Shown here piece by piece: positions 26,818 through 36,366 of a DNA stretch of 64,000 bases. Source of the DNA: Paracoccaceae bacterium (GTDB taxonomy: Bacteria; Pseudomonadota; Alphaproteobacteria; Rhodobacterales; Rhodobacteraceae); the NCBI GenBank assembly GCA_902635985.1, contig CACPPZ010000003.1, forward strand, positions 19,614 through 83,613, given 5' to 3'. Below the pieces are notes generated by a model that ran no database searches, was not told the DNA's origin, and worked only from the letters and a program-made list of their open reading frames with translations. Both the position numbers and the translations under genes were made by a program. Numbering within the stretch: the stretch's first letter is position 1; each line of letters opens with the position of its first letter.

Positions 26818-28044
26818 TTGAACTTCTTTGATCATATAATTGTTGGTGGTGGCATTTTGGGTGCATCAATTGCCTATCATATTTCTAAAAAGTCAAATGA
26901 TACTATTCTGGTATTAGAAAGAAATGACTTTGCAAGTGGTGCCTCTAGTCGCTCCGCTGGATTAGTGCTGCAGGGATCTACTAAAAAGTCAAATATCCCT
27001 TTAGCAAAAAAAACTGTCGAAGTGATTTCGCAATTAGAGCAGGAGCTCGGAGAGACTGTAGAGTATCATAAAACGGGAAGTTTGCGCTTAGCGTCATCTA
27101 AAGAAAGAGTTTCTGAATTGAATTCTATGATCGAGACGGCGTCTCTTTTCGATGTAGATGTGTCAGTACCGAATGATCGAGATATAAATAAAATGGCCCC
27201 TTGGTTGAATCAAGAAGAAATTCAACAGGCTGCATTTTTCCCTTCAGATGGCTATCTCGATAGCTATCGTCTGACCTGGCATTATCTCAAAGCGGCAAAG
27301 AATAATGGTGTTAAGTTCAGTTCCAACTTAGCCGCCACAGAGGTCATAATTGATAGATCTAAAATTTGTGGAATTGATACTGCGGATGGAAAAATTTTTT
27401 CCCCTAATTTGATACTTGCTGGGGGTGTTTGGACCTCCTTATTTGCATCTACGATCAAGGTGCCAATTGCTACGGCTCCCGTTCGTAGCCATTACTGGCT
27501 AACTGAGCCCGATCCTGATTATGGTAGTGCGGGTTCAATTACAATTATGCCTGATGTTTCTGCGTATACACGTCCAGAATTGGGAGGCTTATTGCTTGGT
27601 GTTCAGGAGAATGAATGTGCCGTTTTTGATGCAAGAAAACTACCAGAGGACTTACAATATTTCTCTCCCACGCTTGGCGAAGATCACTGGGACATATTAC
27701 TGAATTCTTACTCTGATCTTTCTCGGTTTTTCCCCAAAATAGAAAGTGCAAATTTTTCTAGCTATATCAGTGGTCTCTCTTCATATACTCCAGATGGAGA
27801 AATTATTTTAGGTCCTATTGCAGAAATTGATGGGTTATATGTAGCAGCTGGGGACTGTGGTTCGGGTGTTAGTTTGTCCGGCGGAATAGGATCTATTATT
27901 TCTGAAATTATTTTAGACGGTAAATCTGATCTTTATAGTTCGTCATTTAAGCCTAATAGGTTCGGTAAGGTTGATCCATTTGATGAAGACTTCTTAAATA
28001 AATGTGCGATGGCTAGATCAAAAAAATCAAGAAAAATGAAATAA
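26818..28044 (+). CDS. FAD-dependent amine/amino-acid oxidoreductase (DAO family)
   Basis: DAO-fold flavoprotein of 408 residues with N-terminal VGGGILGASIAYH, a SSRSAGLVLQG segment after the ERNDFASGAS strand, and a C-terminal AAGDCGSGVSLSGG FAD contact. It resembles sarcosine/dimethylglycine oxidase beta-type proteins more than the two DadA-like paralogues in this window. It starts with TTG 28 bases after the dehydrogenase, with no strong ribosome site. The 97 bases after its stop hold a T-rich tract and nothing coding. Confidence 0.85.
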   Translation: MNFFDHIIVGGGILGASIAYHISKKSNDTILVLERNDFASGASSRSAGLVLQGSTKKSNIPLAKKTVEVISQLEQELGETVEYHKTGSLRLASSKERVSELNSMIETASLFDVDVSVPNDRDINKMAPWLNQEEIQQAAFFPSDGYLDSYRLTWHYLKAAKNNGVKFSSNLAATEVIIDRSKICGIDTADGKIFSPNLILAGGVWTSLFASTIKVPIATAPVRSHYWLTEPDPDYGSAGSITIMPDVSAYTRPELGGLLLGVQENECAVFDARKLPEDLQYFSPTLGEDHWDILLNSYSDLSRFFPKIESANFSSYISGLSSYTPDGEIILGPIAEIDGLYVAAGDCGSGVSLSGGIGSIISEIILDGKSDLYSSSFKPNRFGKVDPFDEDFLNKCAMARSKKSRKMK

Positions 28045-28141
28045 TTTTTTTTTTTGTTACAGAATCATGCGATCATATCCTAATCTTTAGAATATTACGC
28101 ATTTTGAAGAATAAACAACTAAACCACATTGGGGGTACAAA

Positions 28142-29161
28142 ATGAAATTTAACTTTGGATTTTTTAAATCGTTAACGGTTGGATCATTGTTAGCTACATC
28201 CGTATTTGCGGATACAGAGCTCACTGTTTACACTGCTGTAGAGGCTGAAGATCTTTCTAGATATGCTGCTAAATTTAACGAAAGTCATCCAGATATTAAA
28301 ATTAACTGGGTTAGAGATTCTACAGGGATTATAACAGCAAAACTATTGGCTGAAAAAAACAATCCGCAAGCGGATGTTGTCTGGGGTCTGGCAGGTACTT
28401 CGCTGCTTCTGCTCAAATCAGAGGGAATGTTAGAGCCTTACGCTCCAGCTGGTGTAGAAAAGTTGGATAGTAAATTTGTTGATGGTGATAATCCACCTGC
28501 TTGGGTTGGAATGGATGCATGGGTTGCTGCAGTTTGCTATAATACTGTCGAGGCGGGAAAAGCTGGACTAACACCACCAACCTCTTGGAAAGATTTGACG
28601 GATGCTCAGTACGCAGGCCATTTGATTATGCCAAATCCAAACTCATCTGGCACAGGATTTCTAGATGTATCTAGTTGGCTTCAGTTGTTTGGCGAAGAAG
28701 GTGGTTGGGAGTATATGGATGCCCTTCATGAAAATATCGCAAGGTATACTCACTCAGGCTCAAAGCCCTGTAAATTAGCCGCTGCTGGGGAAATTCCAAT
28801 TGGGATTTCATTTGCTTTCCGCGGTGCGAAATCGAAGGCAGCTGGTGCTCCATTAGACATTATTGTTCCGTCTGAAGGGGTTGGTTGGGATATGGAAGCT
28901 ACCGCTATTGTCGCTGGAACATCTAAACTGGAAGCGGCACAGAAGCTTGTAGATTTTTCAGTAACCAAGGAAGCTAATGAAATGTACAACCAAGGTTATG
29001 CAGTTGTTGCCTATCCTGGCGTAGCAAAACCGGTTGAGCATTTTCCTGAAGGATTAATTGAGGCGATGATTCCGAATGATTTCGAATTTGCGGCAAACAA
29101 TAGAGCGCGTATTTTGAAAGAATGGCAGTCACGCTACGACGGCAAGTCTGATCCTAAATAA
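28142..29161 (+). CDS. 2-aminoethylphosphonate-type ABC transporter substrate-binding protein (PhnS-like)
   Basis: Periplasmic iron/thiamine/phosphonate-type class-II binding protein of 339 residues, with a signal peptide ending near SVFA. The N-terminal ELTVYTAVEAEDL and the run INWVRDSTGIITAKLLAE, then NPQADVVWGLAGTSLLLL, match the putative 2-aminoethylphosphonate binding-protein family as I remember it. No phosphonate-cleaving gene (phnW/X/Y/Z type) is in the window, so another amine may be the cargo. A GGGGG site precedes the ATG and a strong terminator follows. Confidence 0.85.
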   Translation: MKFNFGFFKSLTVGSLLATSVFADTELTVYTAVEAEDLSRYAAKFNESHPDIKINWVRDSTGIITAKLLAEKNNPQADVVWGLAGTSLLLLKSEGMLEPYAPAGVEKLDSKFVDGDNPPAWVGMDAWVAAVCYNTVEAGKAGLTPPTSWKDLTDAQYAGHLIMPNPNSSGTGFLDVSSWLQLFGEEGGWEYMDALHENIARYTHSGSKPCKLAAAGEIPIGISFAFRGAKSKAAGAPLDIIVPSEGVGWDMEATAIVAGTSKLEAAQKLVDFSVTKEANEMYNQGYAVVAYPGVAKPVEHFPEGLIEAMIPNDFEFAANNRARILKEWQSRYDGKSDPK

Positions 29162-29169
29162 TAAATTTT

Positions 29170-29204
29170 AGTCAGGCAGTAAATTTCTACTGCCTGACTT
29201 TTTT
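29170..29204 (+). terminator. Intrinsic terminator/attenuator after the binding-protein gene
   Basis: An 11-bp perfect stem, AGTCAGGCAGT pairing with ACTGCCTGACT across an 8-base loop, runs into a T-run. It sits between the binding-protein gene and the ATPase gene of the same importer. It should limit read-through so that the binding protein is made in excess. The 92-base gap also holds an AAGGAA site for the next gene. Confidence 0.9.
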
Positions 29205-29253
29205 GTTGTCTAAATTTATGGATTAATAATAATATAAATTTAAGGAATATATC

Positions 29254-30360
29254 TTGGAAGGCATTAAAGACCCGCAATCCTCGTATCTCTCAATAAAAAA
29301 TCTTTGGAAATCATTTGGAAGCTTTACGGCTCTTAAGGATGTATCTTTAGATATAAAAGAGGGAGAATTTGTCTGTTTCTTGGGGCCTTCGGGATGTGGA
29401 AAAACAACTCTTTTACGAGCAATAGCTGGATTAGATCTGCAAACAAGTGGGGCAGTAGTGCAAGGTGGAAAAGATATTTCTAATTTTCCCGCCTCTGAGC
29501 GTGACTATGGAATTGTTTTTCAATCATATGCTTTATTTCCCAATCTTACTATTGAGAAAAATATAGCATTCGGGCTTGAAAATACTGGGCGTTCTAAAAG
29601 TGAAATTAATGAACGGGTTTCGGAGTTATTAGATCTAATCGGACTTCCAGAACAAGGTCCTAAATATCCTGCTCAACTTTCTGGTGGTCAACAGCAACGG
29701 ATCGCTTTGGCAAGAGCAATAGCTTCTGGCCCAGGTCTGTTGTTACTTGATGAGCCACTGTCCGCGTTGGATGCGAAAGTACGCGTTTATTTGAGACATG
29801 AGATAAAAACTCTTCAGCAGAAACTTGGCGTTACAACCATAATGGTTACTCACGATCAGGAAGAAGCTCTGTCTATGGCCGATCGTATTGTTGTCATGAA
29901 TGAAGGAAAAGTAGAGCAAATAGGTACGCCCAATGAAGTTTACTGTAAGCCAGAGACCTTGTTTGTTGCAGATTTCATCGGGGAAATGACGCAATTCAGG
30001 GGCACAATAAGTGGCAAAAGTTTGGTCAAAATTGGCAATACTGAATTAAATATGGTGGAGCATCGGTTTTCTCAAGGTCGTGAAGTCTCAATAACCATCA
30101 GGCCGGAGGATATAATACCATTGGGCGCTAAGCTTCCAGCAAAGTCAGGCAAGAATGTGTTTTCTGCTCAGCTGGTAGAAATGGAGTTTTTGGGTTCATT
30201 TTGGCGTTGCAAGTTGAAGAGCGATGAATTTCCAGAGGCATTGGTTACAGCAGATTTCTCAGTAAACGCAGTCAGAAGATTGGCTATAGAGCCAAACCAA
30301 ATTTTGTGGATTGAATTACCCTCTGAAAGCATTTTGGCTTTTGATGTTCAAGCGGCCTGA
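29254..30360 (+). CDS. ABC transporter ATP-binding protein (PhnT/PotA-like)
   Basis: MOI-family ATPase of 368 residues: Walker A GPSGCGKTT, Q-loop FQSYALFPNLT, signature LSGGQQQR, Walker B LLLDEPLSALD and switch His in VTHDQEEAL. A C-terminal TOBE regulatory domain follows from about residue 270. TTG is the start, with AAGGAA upstream. It ends 2 bases before the fused permease. Confidence 0.92.
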   Translation: MEGIKDPQSSYLSIKNLWKSFGSFTALKDVSLDIKEGEFVCFLGPSGCGKTTLLRAIAGLDLQTSGAVVQGGKDISNFPASERDYGIVFQSYALFPNLTIEKNIAFGLENTGRSKSEINERVSELLDLIGLPEQGPKYPAQLSGGQQQRIALARAIASGPGLLLLDEPLSALDAKVRVYLRHEIKTLQQKLGVTTIMVTHDQEEALSMADRIVVMNEGKVEQIGTPNEVYCKPETLFVADFIGEMTQFRGTISGKSLVKIGNTELNMVEHRFSQGREVSITIRPEDIIPLGAKLPAKSGKNVFSAQLVEMEFLGSFWRCKLKSDEFPEALVTADFSVNAVRRLAIEPNQILWIELPSESILAFDVQAA

Positions 30361-30362
30361 AT

Positions 30363-32387
30363 ATGAATTCGGCTAATATAGGAAATACAGTAGTCAAACC
30401 CAAAGGGTTAGTAAAAGCTAAACTCAGTCGAGACGATATAATAATGCGTGGAGGTATGATTGTTATTGCTCTCTACCTTGTAATTAGCTTGGTATTTCCT
30501 CTTTATTCAATGTTCTCGAAATCCTTTTCGACTTTTCAATATGATTTATCAAAATTCGAAGTCCAAATTAGTGATGACGCGGGTCAATTTTCTCCTGAAA
30601 TTGCAAGCCTTCAAAATTTAAATAAAGATTTAAAGGCTATCACGGATGAGGAATTAAGTACAGGTTCTGGCGGCCGACTGGGCGTTACAATATTTTTTCC
30701 AGACTTCAGTTTTCGCAGCCCAGTTATGTATCGTATTCGGAATGTTGATGGTCAGGGGCGATTCCTAGTGGGTTCTAAATTAATGACCGGGACTGATTGG
30801 CAAGAATTGGATAGTAATACTTTTCGCCGCGTACAGTTACGGCCTGTTAGGTCAACTGGTTTATCGAATTTTATAAATTATTTCTCTACTCCAGCTTTGT
30901 TTAAATCAATTCAGAATTCGATATTTATTGCGATAATTAGTACAGTAATCACAGTAATCTTAGCGTTCTGGTTTGCGTATGCACTGAATAGAAGCTGTAT
31001 GCGGTTCAAGGGCTTTTTTAGGCTTATCGCAATGGCTCCGATACTTGTCCCGTCACTTCTCCCCGGGATTGCTCTTGTCTATCTTTTTGGGGCACAGGGT
31101 GTAATTAAAGGCTTATTATTCGGGGCAAGTATTTACGGTCCTATTGGTATAATCATAGGATCAGTATTTTTCACCTTTCCACACGCATTTTTAATCATAT
31201 CTACTGCATTAGCTATTTCTGATGCTCGTCTTTATGAAGCTGCTATTTCTTTAAAAGCGTCGGCTTGGAAAACCTTCTGGACCGTTACTATACCTGGGGC
31301 AAGGTACGGTATAATCTCAGCAGCTTTCGTTGTATTTAACCTAGTAATTACGGACTTTGGGTTGCCTAAGGTAATCGGTGGTCAATTTAACGTTTTGGCT
31401 GTGGACATTTATAAACAAGTTATAGGTCAACAGAACTTTGAGATGGGGGCAGTTGTATCAGTAGTTCTAATAATTCCGGCAATTTTAGCTTTTGCAATAG
31501 ACCGGGTTGTCCAAAGTAAACAAGTGGCTTTGCTCACTGCTAGGTCCGTTCCATTTAATCCCAAACCAAGTTCGAGAGCTGACATAATCTTTACTATTTA
31601 TTGTGGACTTGTTGGATTATTTATAATTGGCATGTTGGGTATTTGCCAGTTTGCTGCCCTAATCAAGTTCTGGCCATATGATCTAAGTTTAAGTTTAAAT
31701 AATTATCAGTTCGATAAAATGGATGGTGGCGGTTGGGGTGCCTATTATAACTCAATCAAAATGGCTTTATTGACAGCTTTAATAGGTACGTGCGTAATAT
31801 TTTTTGGAGCTTATTTAGTTGAAAAATCAAGCGGATTTAAAACTGGTAGAGCGATATTTCAGATGTTTGCAATGTTACCAATGGCGATACCAGGTATGGT
31901 GTTAGGGCTTGCCTATATATTCTTTTTTAATAATCCGGAAAATCCTTTGCATATAGTATATGGAACAATGGCCATTCTTGTCATCTGTACTGTTACACAT
32001 TTTTACACGGTTTCACATCTTACGGCCGTTACTGCTCTCAAGCAAATGGACAGTGAGTTTGAATCTGTCTCAGCATCTTTGAAACAACCCACATTTAAAC
32101 TGTTTTCTAGAGTGACGGTGCCCGTGTGTCTGCCAGCAATCCTGGATATTGCTATCTACTTATTCGTTAATGCAATGACTACAGTTTCTGCAGTTGTTTT
32201 TCTCTACTCGCCCAAAACTTCATTAGCTTCAATTGCCGTATTAAATATGGATGATGCTGGTGATATTGCTCCCGCCGCTGCGATGGGTATGATGATTTTT
32301 TATACAAATATATTTGCCCGGGTCATACATCTTATTTTATCCAAAGGGGTTTTGAGGCGTACCCAGGCATGGAGGTCTAGTAACTAA
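30363..32387 (+). CDS. Two-domain ABC transporter permease (PhnU-like, fused)
   Basis: A 674-residue inner-membrane permease with two BPD_transp_1 domains in one chain. The cytoplasmic EAA loops are YEAAISLKASAWKTFWTVTIP in the first half and FESVSASLKQPTFKLFSRVTVP in the second. Between the first membrane helix (near residues 30-50) and the second there is a soluble stretch of about 120 residues (roughly 58-170) rich in charged and polar residues. It would be periplasmic and makes the protein about 100 residues longer than typical fused permeases of this type. Its role is unknown. Confidence 0.9.
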   Translation: MNSANIGNTVVKPKGLVKAKLSRDDIIMRGGMIVIALYLVISLVFPLYSMFSKSFSTFQYDLSKFEVQISDDAGQFSPEIASLQNLNKDLKAITDEELSTGSGGRLGVTIFFPDFSFRSPVMYRIRNVDGQGRFLVGSKLMTGTDWQELDSNTFRRVQLRPVRSTGLSNFINYFSTPALFKSIQNSIFIAIISTVITVILAFWFAYALNRSCMRFKGFFRLIAMAPILVPSLLPGIALVYLFGAQGVIKGLLFGASIYGPIGIIIGSVFFTFPHAFLIISTALAISDARLYEAAISLKASAWKTFWTVTIPGARYGIISAAFVVFNLVITDFGLPKVIGGQFNVLAVDIYKQVIGQQNFEMGAVVSVVLIIPAILAFAIDRVVQSKQVALLTARSVPFNPKPSSRADIIFTIYCGLVGLFIIGMLGICQFAALIKFWPYDLSLSLNNYQFDKMDGGGWGAYYNSIKMALLTALIGTCVIFFGAYLVEKSSGFKTGRAIFQMFAMLPMAIPGMVLGLAYIFFFNNPENPLHIVYGTMAILVICTVTHFYTVSHLTAVTALKQMDSEFESVSASLKQPTFKLFSRVTVPVCLPAILDIAIYLFVNAMTTVSAVVFLYSPKTSLASIAVLNMDDAGDIAPAAAMGMMIFYTNIFARVIHLILSKGVLRRTQAWRSSN

Positions 32388-32408
32388 GTTGAGTAAAAAT
32401 TAATAAAT

Positions 32409-32433
32409 GAGCGGCCTGAAGCTTGGGGCGCTC
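32409..32433 (+). promoter_or_regulatory. Small hairpin upstream of the glutamine-synthetase-like gene
   Basis: GAGCG pairs with CGCTC, with an inner CC/GG pair and an 8-base loop, in the 66-base leader between the permease stop and the ligase start. There is no T-run, so it is more likely a processing or stabilising element than a terminator. Confidence 0.35.
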
Positions 32434-32453
32434 TCCAATAGGGAAGAATTATA

Positions 32454-33815
32454 ATGACCGGAAATTTAACATTTAAAGATCTGGAGTTGGCCGTTGATGA
32501 CGGCAGTATTGATACTGTGCTTGTGTGTTTGGTGGATATGCAAGGAAGGCTGATGGGTAAAAGATTCCACGCGAAACACTTCATTTCTGATGGATATAAA
32601 GAGACCCATTGTTGCGATTATTTGTTAGCTACGGATATAGAGATGGGCACACCAGATGGGTATGCATCTACGAGTTGGGAAGATGGTTATGGCGACTATA
32701 CGATGAAGCCAGACCTTAGTACCCTACGTAGTACCCCATGGTTGGATGGGACCGCTATGGTCATCTGTGATGTCCTTGATCATCACACACATGAGGAAGT
32801 AAGTCATTCACCCCGAGCTATTCTAAAGAAGCAGATTAAGCGTCTTGAAAAAATCGGCCTTGATCCCATGATGGCTACAGAATTAGAATTTTTTCTTTTT
32901 GAGAAAAGTTTCAAAGAGATACAGGAAGATGGTTTTCGAGAGCTAAAGCCCATTAGCGCTTACAATGAGGACTATCATATCCTTCAAACTACAAAAGAAG
33001 AACATATCATGCGCCCTGTTCGCAACTGTTTATGGGATGCTGGTATACCGGTCGAAAATTCGAAGGGTGAGGCAGAAACGGGTCAGGAAGAGCTGAATAT
33101 AAAATATGCGAATGCACTTAATACCGCTGAGTATCATACAATTGCCAAACACGCTGTAAAGGAAATTGCGTGGAGTAAGGGGCATGCTGTTACTTTCCTA
33201 CCAAAGTGGCATCACGACAAGGTGGGTTCTTCGTCACACGTTCACCAGTCAATGTGGAAAAACGGTAAAAATGCATTCTATGACCCTAATGATAAATTGG
33301 GAATGAGCCTGTTGATGAAACAGTATATGGCAGGACTTTTGAACTACACATCAGATATTACATTTTTCCTTGCTCCTTATGTTAATAGCTACAAACGTTT
33401 TGCCAAAGGAACATTTGCTCCTACTCGTATTATCTGGTCGGTAGATAATCGCACGGCTGGTTTTCGCTTGTGTGGCGCAGGAACTAAGAGTGTCAGAATA
33501 GAATGTAGAATAGGTGGTTCGGATATGAATCCCTACTTAGCGATTGCCGCCCAAATTGCTGCTGGATTGGCAGGAATAGAAAATAAGCTAGAGCTAGATG
33601 AGCCTGCTAAAGGCGATGTTTACCAGGGGGACACAAAAATGATCCCTGAAAATTTGCGTGACGCAAAGTTCGCTCTGGCTCAATCTGAAATGCTAAAATC
33701 TGCTTTTGGAGAGGACGTCGTAAAACATTATTGTAGAGCTGCTGAAGTTGAGTTGGAAGAATTTGATAGGGTTGTGACGGATTGGGAAATAGCAAGAGGC
33801 TTTGAAAGAGCGTGA
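32454..33815 (+). CDS. Glutamine synthetase-like gamma-glutamyl-amine ligase
   Basis: ATP-dependent ligase of the glutamine synthetase superfamily, 453 residues. It has the beta-grasp N-domain, metal/substrate motifs ATELEFFLFE and ENSKGEAETGQEELN, SSSHVHQSMW (ammonia-site region) and NRTAGFRLCG (nucleotide/phosphate Arg). The C-terminal adenylylation-loop Tyr motif of true GlnA is absent. Relatives of this size (PuuA, IpuC, GlnT types) glutamylate amines. The preceding importer and following aldehyde and alcohol dehydrogenases support a catabolic gamma-glutamylation route over nitrogen assimilation. Confidence 0.85.
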   Translation: MTGNLTFKDLELAVDDGSIDTVLVCLVDMQGRLMGKRFHAKHFISDGYKETHCCDYLLATDIEMGTPDGYASTSWEDGYGDYTMKPDLSTLRSTPWLDGTAMVICDVLDHHTHEEVSHSPRAILKKQIKRLEKIGLDPMMATELEFFLFEKSFKEIQEDGFRELKPISAYNEDYHILQTTKEEHIMRPVRNCLWDAGIPVENSKGEAETGQEELNIKYANALNTAEYHTIAKHAVKEIAWSKGHAVTFLPKWHHDKVGSSSHVHQSMWKNGKNAFYDPNDKLGMSLLMKQYMAGLLNYTSDITFFLAPYVNSYKRFAKGTFAPTRIIWSVDNRTAGFRLCGAGTKSVRIECRIGGSDMNPYLAIAAQIAAGLAGIENKLELDEPAKGDVYQGDTKMIPENLRDAKFALAQSEMLKSAFGEDVVKHYCRAAEVELEEFDRVVTDWEIARGFERA

Positions 33816-33819
33816 TATT

Positions 33820-35199
33820 ATGACTGAAATAAAATGCATTTCACCGATTGATGGTGAAATATTTGCGAAAAGAAATACTCTTTCGCTAAAAGATGCAAAG
33901 GATGAAGTTCAGCGCTTGCGAGCGGCACAAACAGATTGGTCGGCTAGAACATTAACTGAACGTATATCGTTGGTTATGGAAGGTGTAGACGCTGTAGGCA
34001 AAATGAACGATCAAATAGTACCAGAGCTAGCCCAAATGATGGGGAGGCCAATTAGGTATGGTGGTGAATTTGGAGGGTTTAAAGAGCGCGCCCAATATAT
34101 GAGTGAGATAGCTAAACAAGCGTTGCAAGATATTGAGATTAGCAATGATTCTAGTTTTAAGCGTTATATAAAACGAATACCTCATGGATTAGTTTTCGTC
34201 GTTGCACCGTGGAATTATCCTTATATGACGGCAATCAATACAATTGCTCCTGCTCTAATTGCAGGAAATGTCGTAGCATTAAAACATGCAACCCAAACCC
34301 TCCTAGTAGGTGAGCGCCTCGTTGACGCTTTCATTTCTGTGGGTATCCCGAAAGATGTATTTATTAATATGTACTTAGACCACGGCACCACTTCTCGTCT
34401 TATTGAAGAGAATTCATTTGATTTTGTTAATTTTACTGGTTCCTTGCGAGGGGGCATCGAGATGGAGAGAGCAGCAGCTGGAACTTTTACGCCTGTTGGA
34501 ACAGAACTTGGGGGTAAAGATCCTGGGTATGTTATGGAAGATGCGGATTTAGATGCAGCAGTGGAAACATTAATAGACGGCGCAATGTTTAATTCTGGAC
34601 AATGTTGCTGTGGAATAGAGCGAATTTATGTAGTTGAGAGTCTTTACGAAAAATTCTTACAGAAAGCTATAAATATTGTCGAAAATTATAAGCTTGGTAA
34701 TCCGTTGGAACCTGAAACTACTATTGGGCCTATGGCAAATAAACGATTTTCTGATGAAGTAAGATTACAAATTAATGAAGCTGTAGAGTCAGGTGCGACG
34801 GCTCATATCGAAGTTTTCAAAAATGATGACGCTGGCACCTATGTGACACCACAAATTTTAACAGGTGTTGATCATAATATGCGAATTATGAAAGATGAAA
34901 CTTTTGGTCCAGTTGTCTGTATTATGCCTGTGTCCAGTGATGAGGAGGCTATTTCTTTAATGAACGATAGTGAATTTGGTTTAACTGCGAGCTTGTGGAC
35001 AAAGGACGTTGGCCGAGCAGAAAAAATTGCAGATCAAATTGAAACAGGGACAGTATTTCTAAATCGTGCTGATTACCTTGATCCAGCGCTGTGTTGGACT
35101 GGTTGTAAAAATACGGGTAGCGGTGGTGGTCTGTCGATCATTGGTTATCACAATCTTACAAGGCCTAAATCTTACCATCTAAAGAAAGTAACGCAATGA
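33820..35199 (+). CDS. Aldehyde dehydrogenase (succinate-semialdehyde-type)
   Basis: NAD(P)-dependent aldehyde oxidation to the acid. The ATG at 33820 lies 4 bases after the ligase stop and gives 459 residues; an in-frame TTG at 33802 would overlap. Catalytic Cys is in NSGQCCCGIERI, the Glu in TELGGKDPGYV, and the cofactor/oxyanion Asn region in VVAPWNYPY. It overlaps the next gene by 4 bases (ATGA). It probably oxidises the gamma-glutamyl-amino aldehyde made by the alcohol dehydrogenase next to it. Confidence 0.9.
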   Translation: MTEIKCISPIDGEIFAKRNTLSLKDAKDEVQRLRAAQTDWSARTLTERISLVMEGVDAVGKMNDQIVPELAQMMGRPIRYGGEFGGFKERAQYMSEIAKQALQDIEISNDSSFKRYIKRIPHGLVFVVAPWNYPYMTAINTIAPALIAGNVVALKHATQTLLVGERLVDAFISVGIPKDVFINMYLDHGTTSRLIEENSFDFVNFTGSLRGGIEMERAAAGTFTPVGTELGGKDPGYVMEDADLDAAVETLIDGAMFNSGQCCCGIERIYVVESLYEKFLQKAINIVENYKLGNPLEPETTIGPMANKRFSDEVRLQINEAVESGATAHIEVFKNDDAGTYVTPQILTGVDHNMRIMKDETFGPVVCIMPVSSDEEAISLMNDSEFGLTASLWTKDVGRAEKIADQIETGTVFLNRADYLDPALCWTGCKNTGSGGGLSIIGYHNLTRPKSYHLKKVTQ

Positions 35200-36341
35200 C
35201 ACTAATTGGAAATTGGTCATATCCTACACAAATAAAATTTGGCGCTGGGCGCATAAGGGAAATTTCTGATGCTTGTAATCAAGCAAATATTAAAAAACCA
35301 CTTTTGATTACTGATAAAGGTTTGAGTAATCTTCCAATAACATCCAGAACTTTGCAGTTAATGAAAGAAGCTGGTCTGGGCGAAGCTATTTTTTCGAATG
35401 TTGACCCAAACCCTAATGAGAAAAATTTAGATGCTGGTATAGCTGCATTTACAGAAGGAAATCATGATGGTGTAATAGCCTTTGGAGGAGGTTCAGGCTT
35501 AGATTTAGGGAAATTAGTTGCTTTTATGGTTGGTCAAGATCGCTCGGTTTGGGATTTTGAAGATGTTTCTGATTGGTGGACGCGTGCAAAGCCAGATGCC
35601 ATTTTCCCTATTGTTGCAGTTCCAACTACTGCGGGAACTGGATCTGAAGTTGGAAGAGCTAGCGTTCTGACTAATTCTGCTACTGCCGAGAAGAAAATTA
35701 TTTTCCATCCGCAAATTCTGCCAAAAGTTGTAATTTGCGATCCTGAGCTAACCGTTGAAATGCCAAAATCAATAACTGCTGGTACCGGTTTGGATGCATT
35801 CGCACACTGTGTAGAGGCATTTTCGAGCCCACATTACCATCCAATGAGCCAAGGTATCGCAGTGGAGGGAATGCGACTTGTCATCGAAAATCTTGAAAAA
35901 GTTTACTTGGACGGAAGCGATGTTGAGGCTAGGGCAAATATGATGTCAGCGGCATTAATGGGTGCAACAGCTTTTCAAAAAGGACTTGGTGCCATTCATG
36001 CGCTCAGTCATCCAATTGGCGCTATGCATCATACACATCACGGAACGACTAATGCCGTTTGCATGCCAGCAGTGCTTAGATTGAATGAATTAAAAATTCA
36101 GCAGCGTTTTGACTCAGTTTCAGGTTACCTGGGTATTAAAAATGGTTTTTCAGGTTTTAAGACTTTTGTCGATCAGTTTAATGCGTCACTTGATATTCCT
36201 TCAAAGCTAGGTGATTTAGGCGTTGAGAGCCCAGATTTAGAAAAGCTTGTAAAAGGTGCTTTAAGTGACCCAAGTTGTGGCGGCAATCCTGTAGAATTAA
36301 ACGAGACGAATGTACGGGCATTGTTTGAAGAAGTGCTGTAG
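35196..36341 (+). CDS. Iron-containing alcohol dehydrogenase (group III)
   Basis: Metal-dependent NAD(P) alcohol dehydrogenase, 381 residues. The nucleotide site is GGGSGLDLGK (near 93-102) and PTTAGTGSEVGR; metal ligands lie in GLDAFAHCVE, AIHALSHPIGAMHHTHHG. Together with the aldehyde dehydrogenase it would convert an amino-alcohol side chain stepwise to a carboxylate. It is the last gene of the operon, and convergent merR-like DNA follows. Confidence 0.9.
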   Translation: MTLIGNWSYPTQIKFGAGRIREISDACNQANIKKPLLITDKGLSNLPITSRTLQLMKEAGLGEAIFSNVDPNPNEKNLDAGIAAFTEGNHDGVIAFGGGSGLDLGKLVAFMVGQDRSVWDFEDVSDWWTRAKPDAIFPIVAVPTTAGTGSEVGRASVLTNSATAEKKIIFHPQILPKVVICDPELTVEMPKSITAGTGLDAFAHCVEAFSSPHYHPMSQGIAVEGMRLVIENLEKVYLDGSDVEARANMMSAALMGATAFQKGLGAIHALSHPIGAMHHTHHGTTNAVCMPAVLRLNELKIQQRFDSVSGYLGIKNGFSGFKTFVDQFNASLDIPSKLGDLGVESPDLEKLVKGALSDPSCGGNPVELNETNVRALFEEVL

Positions 36342-36366
36342 TACAGAAATTGTAAAAAGTTTTTGA

